Shown here one piece after another: positions 43,511 through 52,671 of a stretch of 64,000 nt of DNA (its first letter is position 1; the number at the start of each line of letters is the position of its first letter). The position numbers and the translations under genes were made by a program. The notes under the pieces are model-generated. The model did no database searches, was not told the DNA's origin, and saw nothing but the letters and a program-made list of their open reading frames with translations. The stretch is from Streptomyces olivoverticillatus (GTDB lineage Bacteria > Actinomycetota > Actinomycetes > Streptomycetales > Streptomycetaceae): NCBI RefSeq assembly GCF_014203555.1, contig NZ_JACHJH010000003.1, positions 642,899-706,898 on the forward strand, written 5' to 3'.

Positions 43511-44935
43511 TCAGCGCGGCCCCGGGCCCGCCAGGGCCAGCTCGGCAGCGGTGATCGTCGGGCCGGGCAGGGGGCGCCCGCCGGGGCCGCGCAGCACCCG
43601 CAGGGCCGTCACTGGGGAGAACAGTGCGGCGGGAGGCGCCGAGAGCGTCATGACGTCCATCAGCGCCCGGATCACCGCCGGATCCACGGTCGAGGTGCGG
43701 AGCATCCGCTGGAAGTAGCCGCGCACCAGGCGGGCCGCCACCGGTGGCCGCTCCCCCACGGCACCTGGGTACTGGATGTCCTCACCGACGGCCATGGTCC
43801 ACGCCGCCTCGGCCGTACGGGCGACCGCGCGCTGCACCCGGCGGGCGGCCCGGGCGTCGGTCGGCGGGCACGCGCGCAGGGTGTCACGCAGCGCGGAGGC
43901 GCCCATGGCCGCGACGGACATGCCGTGCCCGTAGACGGGGTTGTAGGCGGCGACGGCGTCGCCCATGACGACGAACCCCGCGGGCCAGGAGGCCGCCCGC
44001 TCGAAGTAGCGGCGGCGGTTGACCGTCGAGCGGGAGAGATACACGTCGGTGAGCGGCTCGGCGCCGGCGATCAGGTCCGCGGCGAGCGGATGCCGCAGGC
44101 CACGGGCGAACGGCTCGAACTCCTCGGCGCGGCCGGACGGTTCGCCACCCCGGGTGCCGGAGACGGTGACGAGCCAGCGGCCGCCCTCGATGGGGTACAG
44201 GGTCAGCCCCTGCCCCGGCCGGGACGGGCCGGATTCGGGCTGCACGTTGACGACGGGGAAGTCCTCGCAGCCAGGCGGCGCCCGGAAGAGCCGGGTGGCA
44301 TAGACCAGCCCCGAGTCCACGGTCGTCTCGCGGACCGCGGGCAGGCCCAGCCGCGCCAGCCAGCACGGCGCCTGCGAACCGCGGCCGGTGGCGTCGACGA
44401 CCAGGTCCGCGGCCAGGTGCTCGCTCTCACCGGCCCCGGCCCGGCCGAGCTCGGCACCGGTGACCCGCCGGGCGTCACCGCTGAGCGCCCGGACCTCGGT
44501 ACCCTCGCGCAGCGTGATCCGCGGGTGTTCGAGGACCCGTTCGCGCACGACCAGGTCCAGCAGGTCGCGACTGCAGGCGATGGTGAAGTGCTCGGTGGGG
44601 ATCCGGGGCACCCAGCCCTGCGCCGACAGGGAGACGAGGTTCGTCAGCAGCCCGATGCGACGGGCCCCGGCGGCCAGCCAGCGCTCGGTGATGCCGGGCA
44701 GCAGCGACTCGACGGTGCGGGCGCCGCCGGACATCAGCAGATGCGCGTGACGGGCCTGCGGCAGGCCCTTGCGCGGGCGGGCGCTGTCGGGCATCCGGTC
44801 CCGGTCGGCGATCACGACCTCGTCCACGTGGTCCGCGAGGACGGACGCCGCCAGCATTCCGGTCATCCCGCCGCCGAGCACCAGGGCCCGGCTCGGCCGG
44901 TGTCCGGTGCCGCCGCTGTGGTGGGCGTCGCCCAT
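43511..44935 (-). CDS. FAD-dependent monooxygenase-like oxidoreductase
   Basis: The 474-residue flavoprotein has an N-terminal dinucleotide fold (RALVLGGGMTGMLAASVLAD), then RKGLPQARHAHLLMSGG (FAD contact), ADLVVDATGRGSQAPCWL, and VVMGDAVAAYNPVYGHGMSVA (the GD motif of class A oxygenases). It resembles FAD-dependent monooxygenases and halogenases of secondary metabolism. No partner pathway is next to it. ATG 44935 follows GGGAGG by six bases; the longer frame reads as low-complexity Pro/Arg and is not coding. Confidence 0.9.
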   Translation of the reverse strand: MGDAHHSGGTGHRPSRALVLGGGMTGMLAASVLADHVDEVVIADRDRMPDSARPRKGLPQARHAHLLMSGGARTVESLLPGITERWLAAGARRIGLLTNLVSLSAQGWVPRIPTEHFTIACSRDLLDLVVRERVLEHPRITLREGTEVRALSGDARRVTGAELGRAGAGESEHLAADLVVDATGRGSQAPCWLARLGLPAVRETTVDSGLVYATRLFRAPPGCEDFPVVNVQPESGPSRPGQGLTLYPIEGGRWLVTVSGTRGGEPSGRAEEFEPFARGLRHPLAADLIAGAEPLTDVYLSRSTVNRRRYFERAASWPAGFVVMGDAVAAYNPVYGHGMSVAAMGASALRDTLRACPPTDARAARRVQRAVARTAEAAWTMAVGEDIQYPGAVGERPPVAARLVRGYFQRMLRTSTVDPAVIRALMDVMTLSAPPAALFSPVTALRVLRGPGGRPLPGPTITAAELALAGPGPR

Positions 44936-45057
44936 GGCATGCCTCCCTCGTCCCGGCGCCGGGCGGCGCCGGAAGTGACCTGCCCAGGCCGGGGGCGGAC
45001 GGAACACGTGCGGGCCGCCGTGCGGTGAGCCACGGTAGGGGTGTGGAGGTGGGTGCC

Positions 45058-46071
45058 ATGGGGCCCGTGGAGGCACTGGAGCGCATCGCGTTCCTGCTGG
45101 AGCGCGTGCAGGAGCCGACGTACCGGGTGAAGGCGTTCCGCACGGCCGCCGCCGTGGTCGGTGCACTGCCGGAGGACGACGTGCGGCGACGGGCCGCGAA
45201 CGGTTCCCTGACGGAGCTCAAGGGGCTCGGCCCCAAGACCGCGCGGGTCGTCGAAGAGGCCGTCGGCGGCGCGGTGCCCGGCTATCTGGCCCGCCTGGAA
45301 GAGGAGGCGGGCGGGCCGCTGACCGAGGGCGGCGAGGCCCTGCGGGCGGCGCTGCGGGGCGACTGCCATCTGCATTCCGACTGGTCGGACGGCGGCAGCC
45401 CGATCGACGAGATGGCCCGGACCGCCCGCGCGCTCGGGCACGAGTGGGCGGTGCTCACCGACCACTCGCCACGGCTGACGATCGCCCGCGGGCTGTCCCC
45501 GGAACGGCTGCGCGCCCAGCTCGACGTGGTGGCCGAGGTCAACGAGGAGCTGGGGGACGGCTTCCGGCTGCTGACGGGCATCGAGTGCGACATCCTGGCG
45601 GACGGGTCGCTCGACCAGGAAGCCGAGTTGCTGGAGCGGCTGGACGTGGTGGTGGCCTCGGTCCACTCCAAGCTACGGATGGACGCCGAGAGCATGACCC
45701 GCCGCATGGTGTCGGCCGTCGCCAGCCCGCTCGTGGACGTCCTGGGGCACTGCACCGGCCGGCTCTCCGCGGGCAAGAAGCGGCCCGAGTCGGAGTTCGA
45801 CGCGGCCATGGTCTTCGCCGCGTGCGCGCGGTTCGGGACCGCCGTGGAGATCAACAGCCGCCCGGAGCGTCTCGATCCGCCGCGCAGGCTGGTGCGCCAG
45901 GCCCTGGAGGCGGGGGTGCTGTTCGCCGTCGACAGCGATGCCCATGCCCCCGGCCAGCTGGACTGGCAGGTCTACGGCTGCGCCCGGGCCGAGGAGTGCG
46001 GGGTGCCCGCCGAGCGGATCGTCACCACCTGGACAGCCGGCCGGCTGCTGGAGTGGACCCGGCCGAAATGA
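45058..46071 (+). CDS. PHP-domain phosphoesterase with N-terminal helix-hairpin-helix, PolX-like without polymerase domain
   Basis: The 337-residue protein has a helical N-terminus and an HhH DNA-binding hairpin (LKGLGPKTARVVEEA, about 54-68). The PHP domain follows with DCHLHSDWSDG (H104, H106), VLTDHSPR, TGIECDILADGS, VVASVHSKLRM, LGHCTGR and VDSDAHAPGQLDW. This is the C-terminal half and HhH of bacterial family X polymerases, but the nucleotidyltransferase core is absent. It may trim 3' ends in DNA repair, consistent with the adjacent NHEJ genes (inference). The start is ATG 45058 with GGAGG eight bases upstream. Confidence 0.87.
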   Translation: MGPVEALERIAFLLERVQEPTYRVKAFRTAAAVVGALPEDDVRRRAANGSLTELKGLGPKTARVVEEAVGGAVPGYLARLEEEAGGPLTEGGEALRAALRGDCHLHSDWSDGGSPIDEMARTARALGHEWAVLTDHSPRLTIARGLSPERLRAQLDVVAEVNEELGDGFRLLTGIECDILADGSLDQEAELLERLDVVVASVHSKLRMDAESMTRRMVSAVASPLVDVLGHCTGRLSAGKKRPESEFDAAMVFAACARFGTAVEINSRPERLDPPRRLVRQALEAGVLFAVDSDAHAPGQLDWQVYGCARAEECGVPAERIVTTWTAGRLLEWTRPK

Positions 46072-46095
46072 CCGTGGCCCTCGGACCTGGGCCCT

Positions 46096-46998
46096 TCACG
46101 GGAGGCGGGCGCGGGTGGCGTCGGCGGCGAGCGGGGCCAGCAGGTCACCGTAGGTGTCGACGCGGTCCAGGACGTCCTCCGGGCCGAACACGAGCTCGTC
46201 CGGGTCCCGGCAGGCGACGACCTCGTCCCAGGTGACCGGGGCGGCGACGTCGGGGCGCTCGCGCAGCCGCACGGTGTACGGCGCGGCGGTGGTCTTCGCG
46301 CTGGCGTTCTGCGACCAGTCGATGAGCACCTTGCCCCGGCGCTCGACGCGGGCCATGGAGACCACCACCAGGCCCGGGTGCTCCCCCATCATGCGGGCGG
46401 CCAGCTCCTTGGCGTAACCGCTGACGGCGCGGCCGGACGCCGGGTGCACGGGCGCGTACAGGTGCAGGCCCTTGGAGCCTGAGACGACGGCGTGCGCGGT
46501 GAGGCCGTCGTCGTCGAGCAGTTGGCGCAGCCGCTGGGCGACCCGGCAGCACACCACCAGGTCCGCGCCCGGCCCCGGGTCGAGGTCCAGCACGAGGCGG
46601 TCGTGGGCGTCGGGCCCGGCGGCCGCGGTCCACTGCGGCACGTGCACCTCGTAGGCGCCCAGGTTCACCATCGCCACCAACACCGCGGTGGAGTCGACCA
46701 CGACCTGCTCCGTGGTGCCCTCCCGGTGCCGCACGGGCACCCGGGGCACCCAGCCGGGCGCCCCGGGAGGCGGGTTCTTGGCCACCCAGCTCTCGCCCCC
46801 GGGCCCCTCGGGGGCGCGGACGAAGGAGGCCGGGCGGCCGGCCGTGTGCGGCAGCATCGCGGGGGCGATCCGTGCGTAGTACTGCAGCACTTGGGCCTTG
46901 GTGTGCCCCGTCGCGGGGTAGAGCAGACGGTCGAGGTGGGACAGCGACAGCCGGTGACCCTCGACGTCCACCACCTGCCGCTCCACAGAAGCGGGCAT
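46096..46998 (-). CDS. LigD polymerase (primase-like) domain protein, stand-alone
   Basis: The 300-residue archaeo-eukaryotic primase-like polymerase of the LigD type has LSLSHLDRLLYPATGHTKAQVL, VHVPQWTAAAG, metal-binding DRLVLDLDPGPGADL, VSGSKGLHLYAPV and VLIDWSQNASAKTTAAPYTVRLR. It fills gaps and adds (ribo)nucleotides at double-strand breaks during non-homologous end joining. No ligase or phosphoesterase domain is fused; the ATP-dependent ligase must be elsewhere. It is divergent from ku across a 32-bp spacer. Confidence 0.95.
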   Translation of the reverse strand: MPASVERQVVDVEGHRLSLSHLDRLLYPATGHTKAQVLQYYARIAPAMLPHTAGRPASFVRAPEGPGGESWVAKNPPPGAPGWVPRVPVRHREGTTEQVVVDSTAVLVAMVNLGAYEVHVPQWTAAAGPDAHDRLVLDLDPGPGADLVVCCRVAQRLRQLLDDDGLTAHAVVSGSKGLHLYAPVHPASGRAVSGYAKELAARMMGEHPGLVVVSMARVERRGKVLIDWSQNASAKTTAAPYTVRLRERPDVAAPVTWDEVVACRDPDELVFGPEDVLDRVDTYGDLLAPLAADATRARLP

Positions 46999-47030
46999 AA
47001 AGTAGAAATTCCCCTCGGAGGGAACAAACT
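46999..47030. promoter_or_regulatory. 32-bp spacer shared by divergent ligD-pol and ku genes
   Basis: The spacer holds GGAGG for ku (plus strand, eight bases before ATG) and GAGGGG for ligD-pol on the other strand. It is AT-rich relative to its surroundings. There is no room for two full promoters, so at least one promoter must lie inside the opposing gene. Confidence 0.6.
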
Positions 47031-48050
47031 ATGCGGACCATGTGGAAGGGTGCCATCGGGTTCGGCCTGGTGTCCGTGCCCGTACGCCTGTACGCCGCGA
47101 CGCAGGAGCACGGGACGAGGCTGCACCAGGTCCACGACGAGGACGGCGGCCGGATTCACCTCAAGCGGGTCTGCGACGCCTGCGGCAAGGAAGTCGACTA
47201 CGAGCACGTCGCCCGGGGCTACGAGGACGAGGAGGGCCACACCGCGGTCCTCACCCAGAGCGACCTGGCCGGGCTGCCCCTGCCCAGCAAGAAGCTCATC
47301 GACGTCCTGGCCTTCGTCGACGCCGACCGCATCGACCCCGTCCAGCTGGCGAACTCCTACTACCTGGCGCCCGACGGGCCGGCCGCCAACAAGCCCTACG
47401 TGCTGCTGCGGGAGACCCTCAAGCAGACCGAGCGGGTCGCCGTCACCAAGATCGCACTGCGCACCCGGGAGTCGCTGGCGCTGCTGCGGGTCCACGACCG
47501 GCTGATGACCGTCCACACCATGTACTGGCCGGACGAGATCCGCGCCACCGAAGACCTGGCCCCGCCCGACTCCGTCACCGTACGTCCGCAGGAGCTCAAG
47601 ATGGCGACGAGCCTGATGGACACCCTCTCCGAGGACTTCGACTTCGAGCAGCTCGAGGACGAGTACGAGGTGGCCCTGAGCGAGCTCATCCACGCCCACC
47701 TGGACCACCGGCCCGCCCCCAAGAAGGCGGTCACCCGGGCGCCCGACAACGTCATCGACCTGATGGCCGCGCTCCAGGCCTCCATCGACACGGCGGGCAA
47801 GAAGGCGCAACCGGGAAAGGCCCCTGCGAAGGCGGCCACGGAAAGCCGCTCCACGAAAACCGCGGAATCGAATAAGAGAACGACAAAGAAGAGCATGGCC
47901 AAAAAGGCCACGGCCGGCGCGGGGAAAGGCGCCACCGCAAAGAGTGCGGCCGCCAAGAGCGCTACGTCGAAGTCCGCTGCCGCGAAGAGCACCACTGCGA
48001 AGAGCACGAAAAAGACCGCCGCCCGGAAAGCGAGCCATCGCGCCTCCTGA
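47031..48050 (+). CDS. ku: Non-homologous end-joining protein Ku
   Basis: The 339-residue bacterial Ku has the ring-forming core MWKGAIGFGLVSVPVRLYAA, HLKRVCDACGKEV (with the CxxC), LIDVLAFVDADRIDPVQL and VLLRETLKQTERVAVTKIALR to about residue 255. A long tail of Lys/Ala repeats follows (KxxA with SAAAKSATSKSAAAKS-like stretches). Such lysine-rich C-termini bind DNA and allow threading in other actinobacterial Kus. The tail's codons are richer in A than the core, as expected for poly-lysine. The protein binds broken DNA ends as a homodimer and recruits the LigD-type polymerase encoded divergently. Confidence 0.97.
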   Translation: MRTMWKGAIGFGLVSVPVRLYAATQEHGTRLHQVHDEDGGRIHLKRVCDACGKEVDYEHVARGYEDEEGHTAVLTQSDLAGLPLPSKKLIDVLAFVDADRIDPVQLANSYYLAPDGPAANKPYVLLRETLKQTERVAVTKIALRTRESLALLRVHDRLMTVHTMYWPDEIRATEDLAPPDSVTVRPQELKMATSLMDTLSEDFDFEQLEDEYEVALSELIHAHLDHRPAPKKAVTRAPDNVIDLMAALQASIDTAGKKAQPGKAPAKAATESRSTKTAESNKRTTKKSMAKKATAGAGKGATAKSAAAKSATSKSAAAKSTTAKSTKKTAARKASHRAS

Positions 48051-48056
48051 GCACGC

Positions 48057-48073
48057 GACGGCTGTTTTCCGTC
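48057..48073. terminator. Small hairpin between ku and the LAL-type gene
   Basis: GACGG and CCGTC form a 5-bp stem with a seven-base CTGTTTT loop, in the 37 bp between two convergent stops. It is a weak terminator at best. Confidence 0.4.
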
Positions 48074-48087
48074 AACCTGCGGACACA

Positions 48088-50793
48088 TCAACCTGTGGGC
48101 GGGGCCTCCTCGATGCCGCAGTCGGCGCCTTCGGCGCGGGCGGTGGCCACCAGCCCGTCGGCACCACAGCGCTCCGCCAGGGCCAGCCCGGCGCGCAGCC
48201 GCGCGGCGGCCTCTTCCCGCCGCCCGGCGCGCTTCAACGCGGTGCCATGGTCGACCAGTGCCACCGCGTACTCGAAGCGACAGGGCGACCTGCGCAGGTG
48301 CTCCACCGCCTTCTCCAGCTTGGCCAGGCCCTCGGCGGGCTCGGCCAGCGGGGCCGAGCGGCGCAGCGCCTCGCCGATCGCGGTGTCGGTGCCGAACCGC
48401 AGGGCGTGCCGGAGGGCCTGGCCGGCGAGGGCACGGGCCCGCTCGGGCTCCTCGTCGGCGATGGCTGCGGCCAGATCCAGTGCCCACGGCGCCCACAGGG
48501 TGTTGTTGCGGCCGCGTTCCTGCAGCCGGTGCCCCGCGGACTCGAGCTCGGCGACGGCCTCCTTCACCTTGCCGCGGGCGAGCAGCAGCCGCCCGGCCAG
48601 GCAGGCGGCGTCCGGCAGGACGATCGCCGGGGAGTAGGGCGGATAGAAGGAGTTCTCCTCCGCCACGACCTGGGCATCCTCCACCCGACCACGGGCGATC
48701 AGGGTGTCGATCAGCATGCAGGTGCCGTCCCACTGGATGGGCAGGCCCGGGCCGAGGCGGTGGGCCAGCTGCAGCCCCTTGCGCAAGGACGCCTCCGCCT
48801 CGGTCAACTGACCGCGGCGGCGGTACACCAGGCCGCGGAAGTCGTGGGCGAAGGCGAGGTGGGCGCCGCTCCAGCCGGAGATCTCGAAGGCGCGCACGCC
48901 CTCGTCGAAGAGCTTCCCCGCCTCGTCGAGCCGGTCGGTGTAGGCGTAGGTGATGCCGATGATGCTGGGGACTTCGAAGCCCCACTCCGTGTTGGTCCAG
49001 CCCAGGCCCTCGGCGAGCCGGCCGTCCACCAGGGCGCGGTCCACGGCCTCGATGACCTCCAGGGCGTTCTCGCCGCGGATCATCCCGTCGAAGCCGCGCA
49101 GCGCGAGCAGGGCGCGCTCGGCGTTGTCCCGCCCCTTGAGGTGCCGGGCGAGCTCGGCGATCCGACGGGAGCGGCCGTGCGCGTCCTCCTCTTCGACCTG
49201 GATGCCCTTCCACAGGTAACGGGCGGCCTGCAGCCGCATCAGGCCGGGCCCCGGCGGGGTGGCGGCGGCCTGGGCGGCCACCACCTCGGCGGCCTCGCGC
49301 AGTTGGTTGTTGTGCGCGTAGGCCTGGGAGAGCCGGTACGTGGCGTCGACGCGCAGGTCGTCGCTGAGATCGGGCAGGGCGAGGGCGGCGCGCAGGTGGT
49401 TGACGGTCGTCTGCGGCGAGGTGAGCAGGGCCGCGCAGCCCAGCTCGTACAGGAGCATGGCGCGGTCCTCCTCGGGCGGCGGCTCGCGCAGCGCCCGTTC
49501 CAGGCAGCGCCGGGCGGCGTCCGGGGCGCCGACCGCGAGGTGCTCGCGGGCCGCCGCGCGCAGCTGGTTGACCACGAGCGGGTCGTCGTCGGGATGGACC
49601 TCCAGCAGGTGGCGGGCGGCGACGGCCACACCCAGGCCCGCATCCTCGGACAGCCAGGCGGCCTGCCCGTGCATGGCGGTGCGGGTGGCGGCCGGGATGG
49701 CCTTGTAGACGGCCGTGGCGATCAGGGGGTGGACGAATTCCAGCCTCTCGGAGCCGACGAGGATGCGCGCCTCGCGCAGCCGGTCGGCGCTCTCGCCGGC
49801 CTCGGCGGGCGTCATGCCCGCGAGGTTGGCGGCCAGCCCCGGCTGGATCTCGGTGCCGAGCACGGCCGCGGCCCAGGCGAAGCGGATGACCGAACTCCCG
49901 AGCCGCTCCAGTCGGTTGACCAGGCCGCTGCCGCGGGCCGCGGCGCCCAGGTCGCGCAGCAGGGCGGCGGATTCCTCGACCGGCTTGAGCGCCCGGTCCT
50001 GTGCCTTGGCTATCAGCTCCACGGCCTCGTAGGGATTGCCCCCGGTGACGGCCCAGACCTCGCGGCAGAACGGATCGTCGGCGTCGGGGCCGAGGGCCGC
50101 GCGCACCAGTCCGGCCACGGCCTCCGGCGTCAGGGCGCGCAGCTCGACGGCGCGGGCCGCCCGCCCGGTCACCAGCTCCTGGAACGCGGGAGTGTGCTCG
50201 GGCAGTTCGCCGGGCCGGTAGGCGAGGACGACGAGCAGGGGCAGCTCCCGCAGCCGCACGGCGAAGGAGGTGAGCCAGGCCAGCGACTCGGGGTCCGACC
50301 AGTGGGCGTCGTCGATGGCGACGACCAAGGGGTTGTGCTGAAGGGAGAGTTGGGTGATCAGCCAGTCGAGGCCGTCGCGCACGCCCTGCGGGTCGGCCTG
50401 CGGTCCGACCGGCGGCGCGATGCCCAGCGCGGGGCCCGCGATGTCGAACCAGCCGCCGAGCAGCTCCTGCCGGGCGGACGTGGACATCGCGGCGAGCGCG
50501 GGCTGGAGGAGCTGGCGGACGACGTGGAAGGGGACGGTCTCGGCGGACTCGCTGCCGCGCGCGAAGAGCACCGTACAGCCGCCGCACTCGCCGGCGATGC
50601 GCCGGACCTCGGCGAGCAACGCCGTTTTCCCCAGGCCTGCTTCGCCGCTGAACAGGAGCAGCCCGCTCTGTTTGCCGTCCCCTGAGCCGCTCTGGCCGCA
50701 CAGGCCGCGCACCGACTGTTCCGCGACGGCGAGCTCGCGCTCACGCTCGAACAGGGCGGCAGATGGGTTCCGTTCGCGCTGATGCCCCGACAT
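48088..50793 (-). CDS. LAL-type AAA ATPase/TPR regulator lacking the LuxR HTH
   Basis: The 901-residue STAND/LAL-type protein has an N-terminal AAA domain with Walker A FSGEAGLGKTALL (residues 49-61), Walker B VVAIDDAHWSDPESLAWL and VTGGNPYEAVELI, then a long helical TPR-like array to the end. Relatives of this size in Streptomyces finish with a LuxR HTH. Here the protein ends with LVATARAEGADCGIEEAPPTG, right where the HTH linker should begin, and only 37 bp separate it from ku, so the HTH is truly absent. It may act by protein-protein contact. ATG 50793 has GGGGAG about eight bases upstream. It is divergent from the conservon. Confidence 0.85.
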   Translation of the reverse strand: MSGHQRERNPSAALFERERELAVAEQSVRGLCGQSGSGDGKQSGLLLFSGEAGLGKTALLAEVRRIAGECGGCTVLFARGSESAETVPFHVVRQLLQPALAAMSTSARQELLGGWFDIAGPALGIAPPVGPQADPQGVRDGLDWLITQLSLQHNPLVVAIDDAHWSDPESLAWLTSFAVRLRELPLLVVLAYRPGELPEHTPAFQELVTGRAARAVELRALTPEAVAGLVRAALGPDADDPFCREVWAVTGGNPYEAVELIAKAQDRALKPVEESAALLRDLGAAARGSGLVNRLERLGSSVIRFAWAAAVLGTEIQPGLAANLAGMTPAEAGESADRLREARILVGSERLEFVHPLIATAVYKAIPAATRTAMHGQAAWLSEDAGLGVAVAARHLLEVHPDDDPLVVNQLRAAAREHLAVGAPDAARRCLERALREPPPEEDRAMLLYELGCAALLTSPQTTVNHLRAALALPDLSDDLRVDATYRLSQAYAHNNQLREAAEVVAAQAAATPPGPGLMRLQAARYLWKGIQVEEEDAHGRSRRIAELARHLKGRDNAERALLALRGFDGMIRGENALEVIEAVDRALVDGRLAEGLGWTNTEWGFEVPSIIGITYAYTDRLDEAGKLFDEGVRAFEISGWSGAHLAFAHDFRGLVYRRRGQLTEAEASLRKGLQLAHRLGPGLPIQWDGTCMLIDTLIARGRVEDAQVVAEENSFYPPYSPAIVLPDAACLAGRLLLARGKVKEAVAELESAGHRLQERGRNNTLWAPWALDLAAAIADEEPERARALAGQALRHALRFGTDTAIGEALRRSAPLAEPAEGLAKLEKAVEHLRRSPCRFEYAVALVDHGTALKRAGRREEAAARLRAGLALAERCGADGLVATARAEGADCGIEEAPPTG

Positions 50794-51179
50794 GGCGATG
50801 TCTCCCCGGAGGATGTGGTGGGCCGAGCCTAGCCCCGTGGGCACCGGATGGGGCAGGGTTCGGCGGACGTACCACCCGTGAGCGTGACCCGCCGCCCCGG
50901 TCGAACATTCATTCAGGCCGTTCGGAAATGCATTCGCTTAATCATGGGTGGGCCATTATGAGGCCATTCGAATTCCCTCGTCAGCCCATCCCGGGAATAT
51001 GACAACTTCGCGCCGGAGCGCCGTGCGACAAGCTACGCTCCATGTCGCGCAGCGGGCCGTCTTGACTTCGGGCCGCCGCGGTCAAGTGCTGTGCTGTCGC
51101 CGCTTTCCGGAGCCCCTTCGGAAAATGCCGCGCGCCGGCCCCCACACCCCCTCTGTCTTCCAGCGTTCCGAGGATCTCG
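50794..51179. promoter_or_regulatory. Divergent control region between the LAL-type gene and the conservon
   Basis: The 386 bp include an AT-rich patch (about 50905-51005) with repeated CATTC elements and two GGCCATT direct repeats (50951-50957 and 50963-50969), unusual in this genome. CTTGAC (51061-51066) and GTCAAG (51081-51086) form a 6-bp inverted repeat, whose TTGACT is a good -35, though no matching -10 was found. cvnA has GAGGATCTCG just before its ATG. No extra gene was found. Confidence 0.45.
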
Positions 51180-52667
51180 ATGGTTGGTACAGGCTCGTCG
51201 GCTCCAAGGCGGCCCGTCTCCGCTCTCATATGGCTGATCTCCCCTCTGGTACTGGCCGTGTGCACGGTGACGGCAGTGCTCGAAGTGACCCCGGCGGCGC
51301 GCGCGCCGGTGGCCTGGTGCGGGGCGGCGGCCACCGTGGCAGTGGCGCTCGCCGCCTCGGAGGCGGCCCGGCGCGGACGGGTGATCGCCGGGCTGCGCCG
51401 CCGCCACGCCGAGCGCGAGGCCCTGCTGCAGTACCGGCTCGACCAACACGACGCCGAGACCTGGCGCTTCGCCCGCGAGGTGATGCCCGAAGCGCTCAAG
51501 CTGATGCGTCACGGTGCCCCCACCGACCAGGTGGTGCGGGTCACCATCCCGGCCCACGAGCTCGAACCCGGCTTCGCCGCCGCGCACCGCTCGATCGTCC
51601 GGTCCGTGATCGAAGCCGTGCAGGCGGAAGAGGCGCTGCGTGACGCGGCCCACCGTGCGTTCGTCAACATCGCCCGCCGGATGCAGGCCATCGTGCACCA
51701 ACAGGCCTACGACATCCGGGACATGGAGCACAAGCACGGCAACAACCCGGACGTCTTCGGCGACCTGCTCCACCTGGACCACGGCAACGCCCTGACCGGC
51801 CGGCTCGCCGACAGCATCGCCGTGCTGGGCGGCTCCCGCCCCGGGCGCCAGTGGCGCTCCGAGATCCCCCTCTACAACGTGCTGCGCGGCGCGATGTCGC
51901 GCATCCTCGAATACCGTCGGGTGGACCTGCACTCGGTGGCGGACGTCGCCGTCGTCGGCCCCGCCGTGGAGCCCGTGATCCATGCCCTGGCCGAGCTGCT
52001 GGACAACGCCACCCGCTACTCGCCCCCGCAGACCCGGGTGCACCTGACCGCGGTGGACATCCAGTCCGGGATCGCGGTCGAGATCGAGGACGCGGGCGTA
52101 GGCCTGACCGACGAGGCCCGCCGCCGCACCGACCGGGTGCTCTCCAAGGAGGGCGGCCTCGACCTGGACGACCTGGGCGAGTCCCCGCGGCTGGGCCTGG
52201 CGGTGGTGAGCCGGCTCGCCAACACCTACGACTTCCTGGTCTCCCTGCGGCCTTCGGCGTACGGAGGGGTCCGGGCGGTGCTGGTCATCCCGCCGAACCT
52301 GATCACCGCGAGCAAGTTCCCCGGCGGCGACATCGCGCGCGCCCCCAAGCTCCCGCCCGCGAAGAAGCGGCGGCGCCCCGGCTCCATCCCCGTCCAGCCG
52401 TCGGCGGCGCCCATCATGGACAGCCCCATCCCGCCCCCACTGGGCGACAGCGGCCTGCCGCAGCGCCGCCGTCGCCGCGGCCCCGCGCCGCTGCCCTTCG
52501 GCCGGGCCGCGGCGGCCCAGCGGACCCCGGCCCCGCCCGCTCCGGAGGAGCCGCCCGTACAGCCCGGACTGTGGCTCGCCGCCTTCACCAGCGGCATCAA
52601 CGGGGAGATGCCGGTGCCGGACCAGGGGCGGCCGACCAGTGACAACCCGTCAGACAAGGAAGAGTAG
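51180..52667 (+). CDS. cvnA: Conservon sensor-kinase-like protein CvnA
   Basis: The 495-residue protein has two closely spaced membrane helices (about 14-36 and 43-60), a coiled helical region and a HATPase_c domain with N box HALAELLDNATRYSPP (268-283), G1 IEDAGVGLTDEARRR and G2 SPRLGLAVV. The long C-terminal tail is Pro/Arg-rich. It is the sensor-kinase-like member of a conservon; these usually lack a classical phosphoacceptor His and signal to the GTPase complex encoded next. The gene ends five bases before the GTG of cvnB. Confidence 0.93.
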   Translation: MVGTGSSAPRRPVSALIWLISPLVLAVCTVTAVLEVTPAARAPVAWCGAAATVAVALAASEAARRGRVIAGLRRRHAEREALLQYRLDQHDAETWRFAREVMPEALKLMRHGAPTDQVVRVTIPAHELEPGFAAAHRSIVRSVIEAVQAEEALRDAAHRAFVNIARRMQAIVHQQAYDIRDMEHKHGNNPDVFGDLLHLDHGNALTGRLADSIAVLGGSRPGRQWRSEIPLYNVLRGAMSRILEYRRVDLHSVADVAVVGPAVEPVIHALAELLDNATRYSPPQTRVHLTAVDIQSGIAVEIEDAGVGLTDEARRRTDRVLSKEGGLDLDDLGESPRLGLAVVSRLANTYDFLVSLRPSAYGGVRAVLVIPPNLITASKFPGGDIARAPKLPPAKKRRRPGSIPVQPSAAPIMDSPIPPPLGDSGLPQRRRRRGPAPLPFGRAAAAQRTPAPPAPEEPPVQPGLWLAAFTSGINGEMPVPDQGRPTSDNPSDKEE

Positions 52668-52671
52668 CCAA

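Noticed and set aside
44936..45057. N-terminal extensions of the FAD monooxygenase and PHP genes
   Set aside because: These would overlap divergently and consist of low-complexity residues; strong ribosome-binding sites at 44935 and 45058 mark the real starts.
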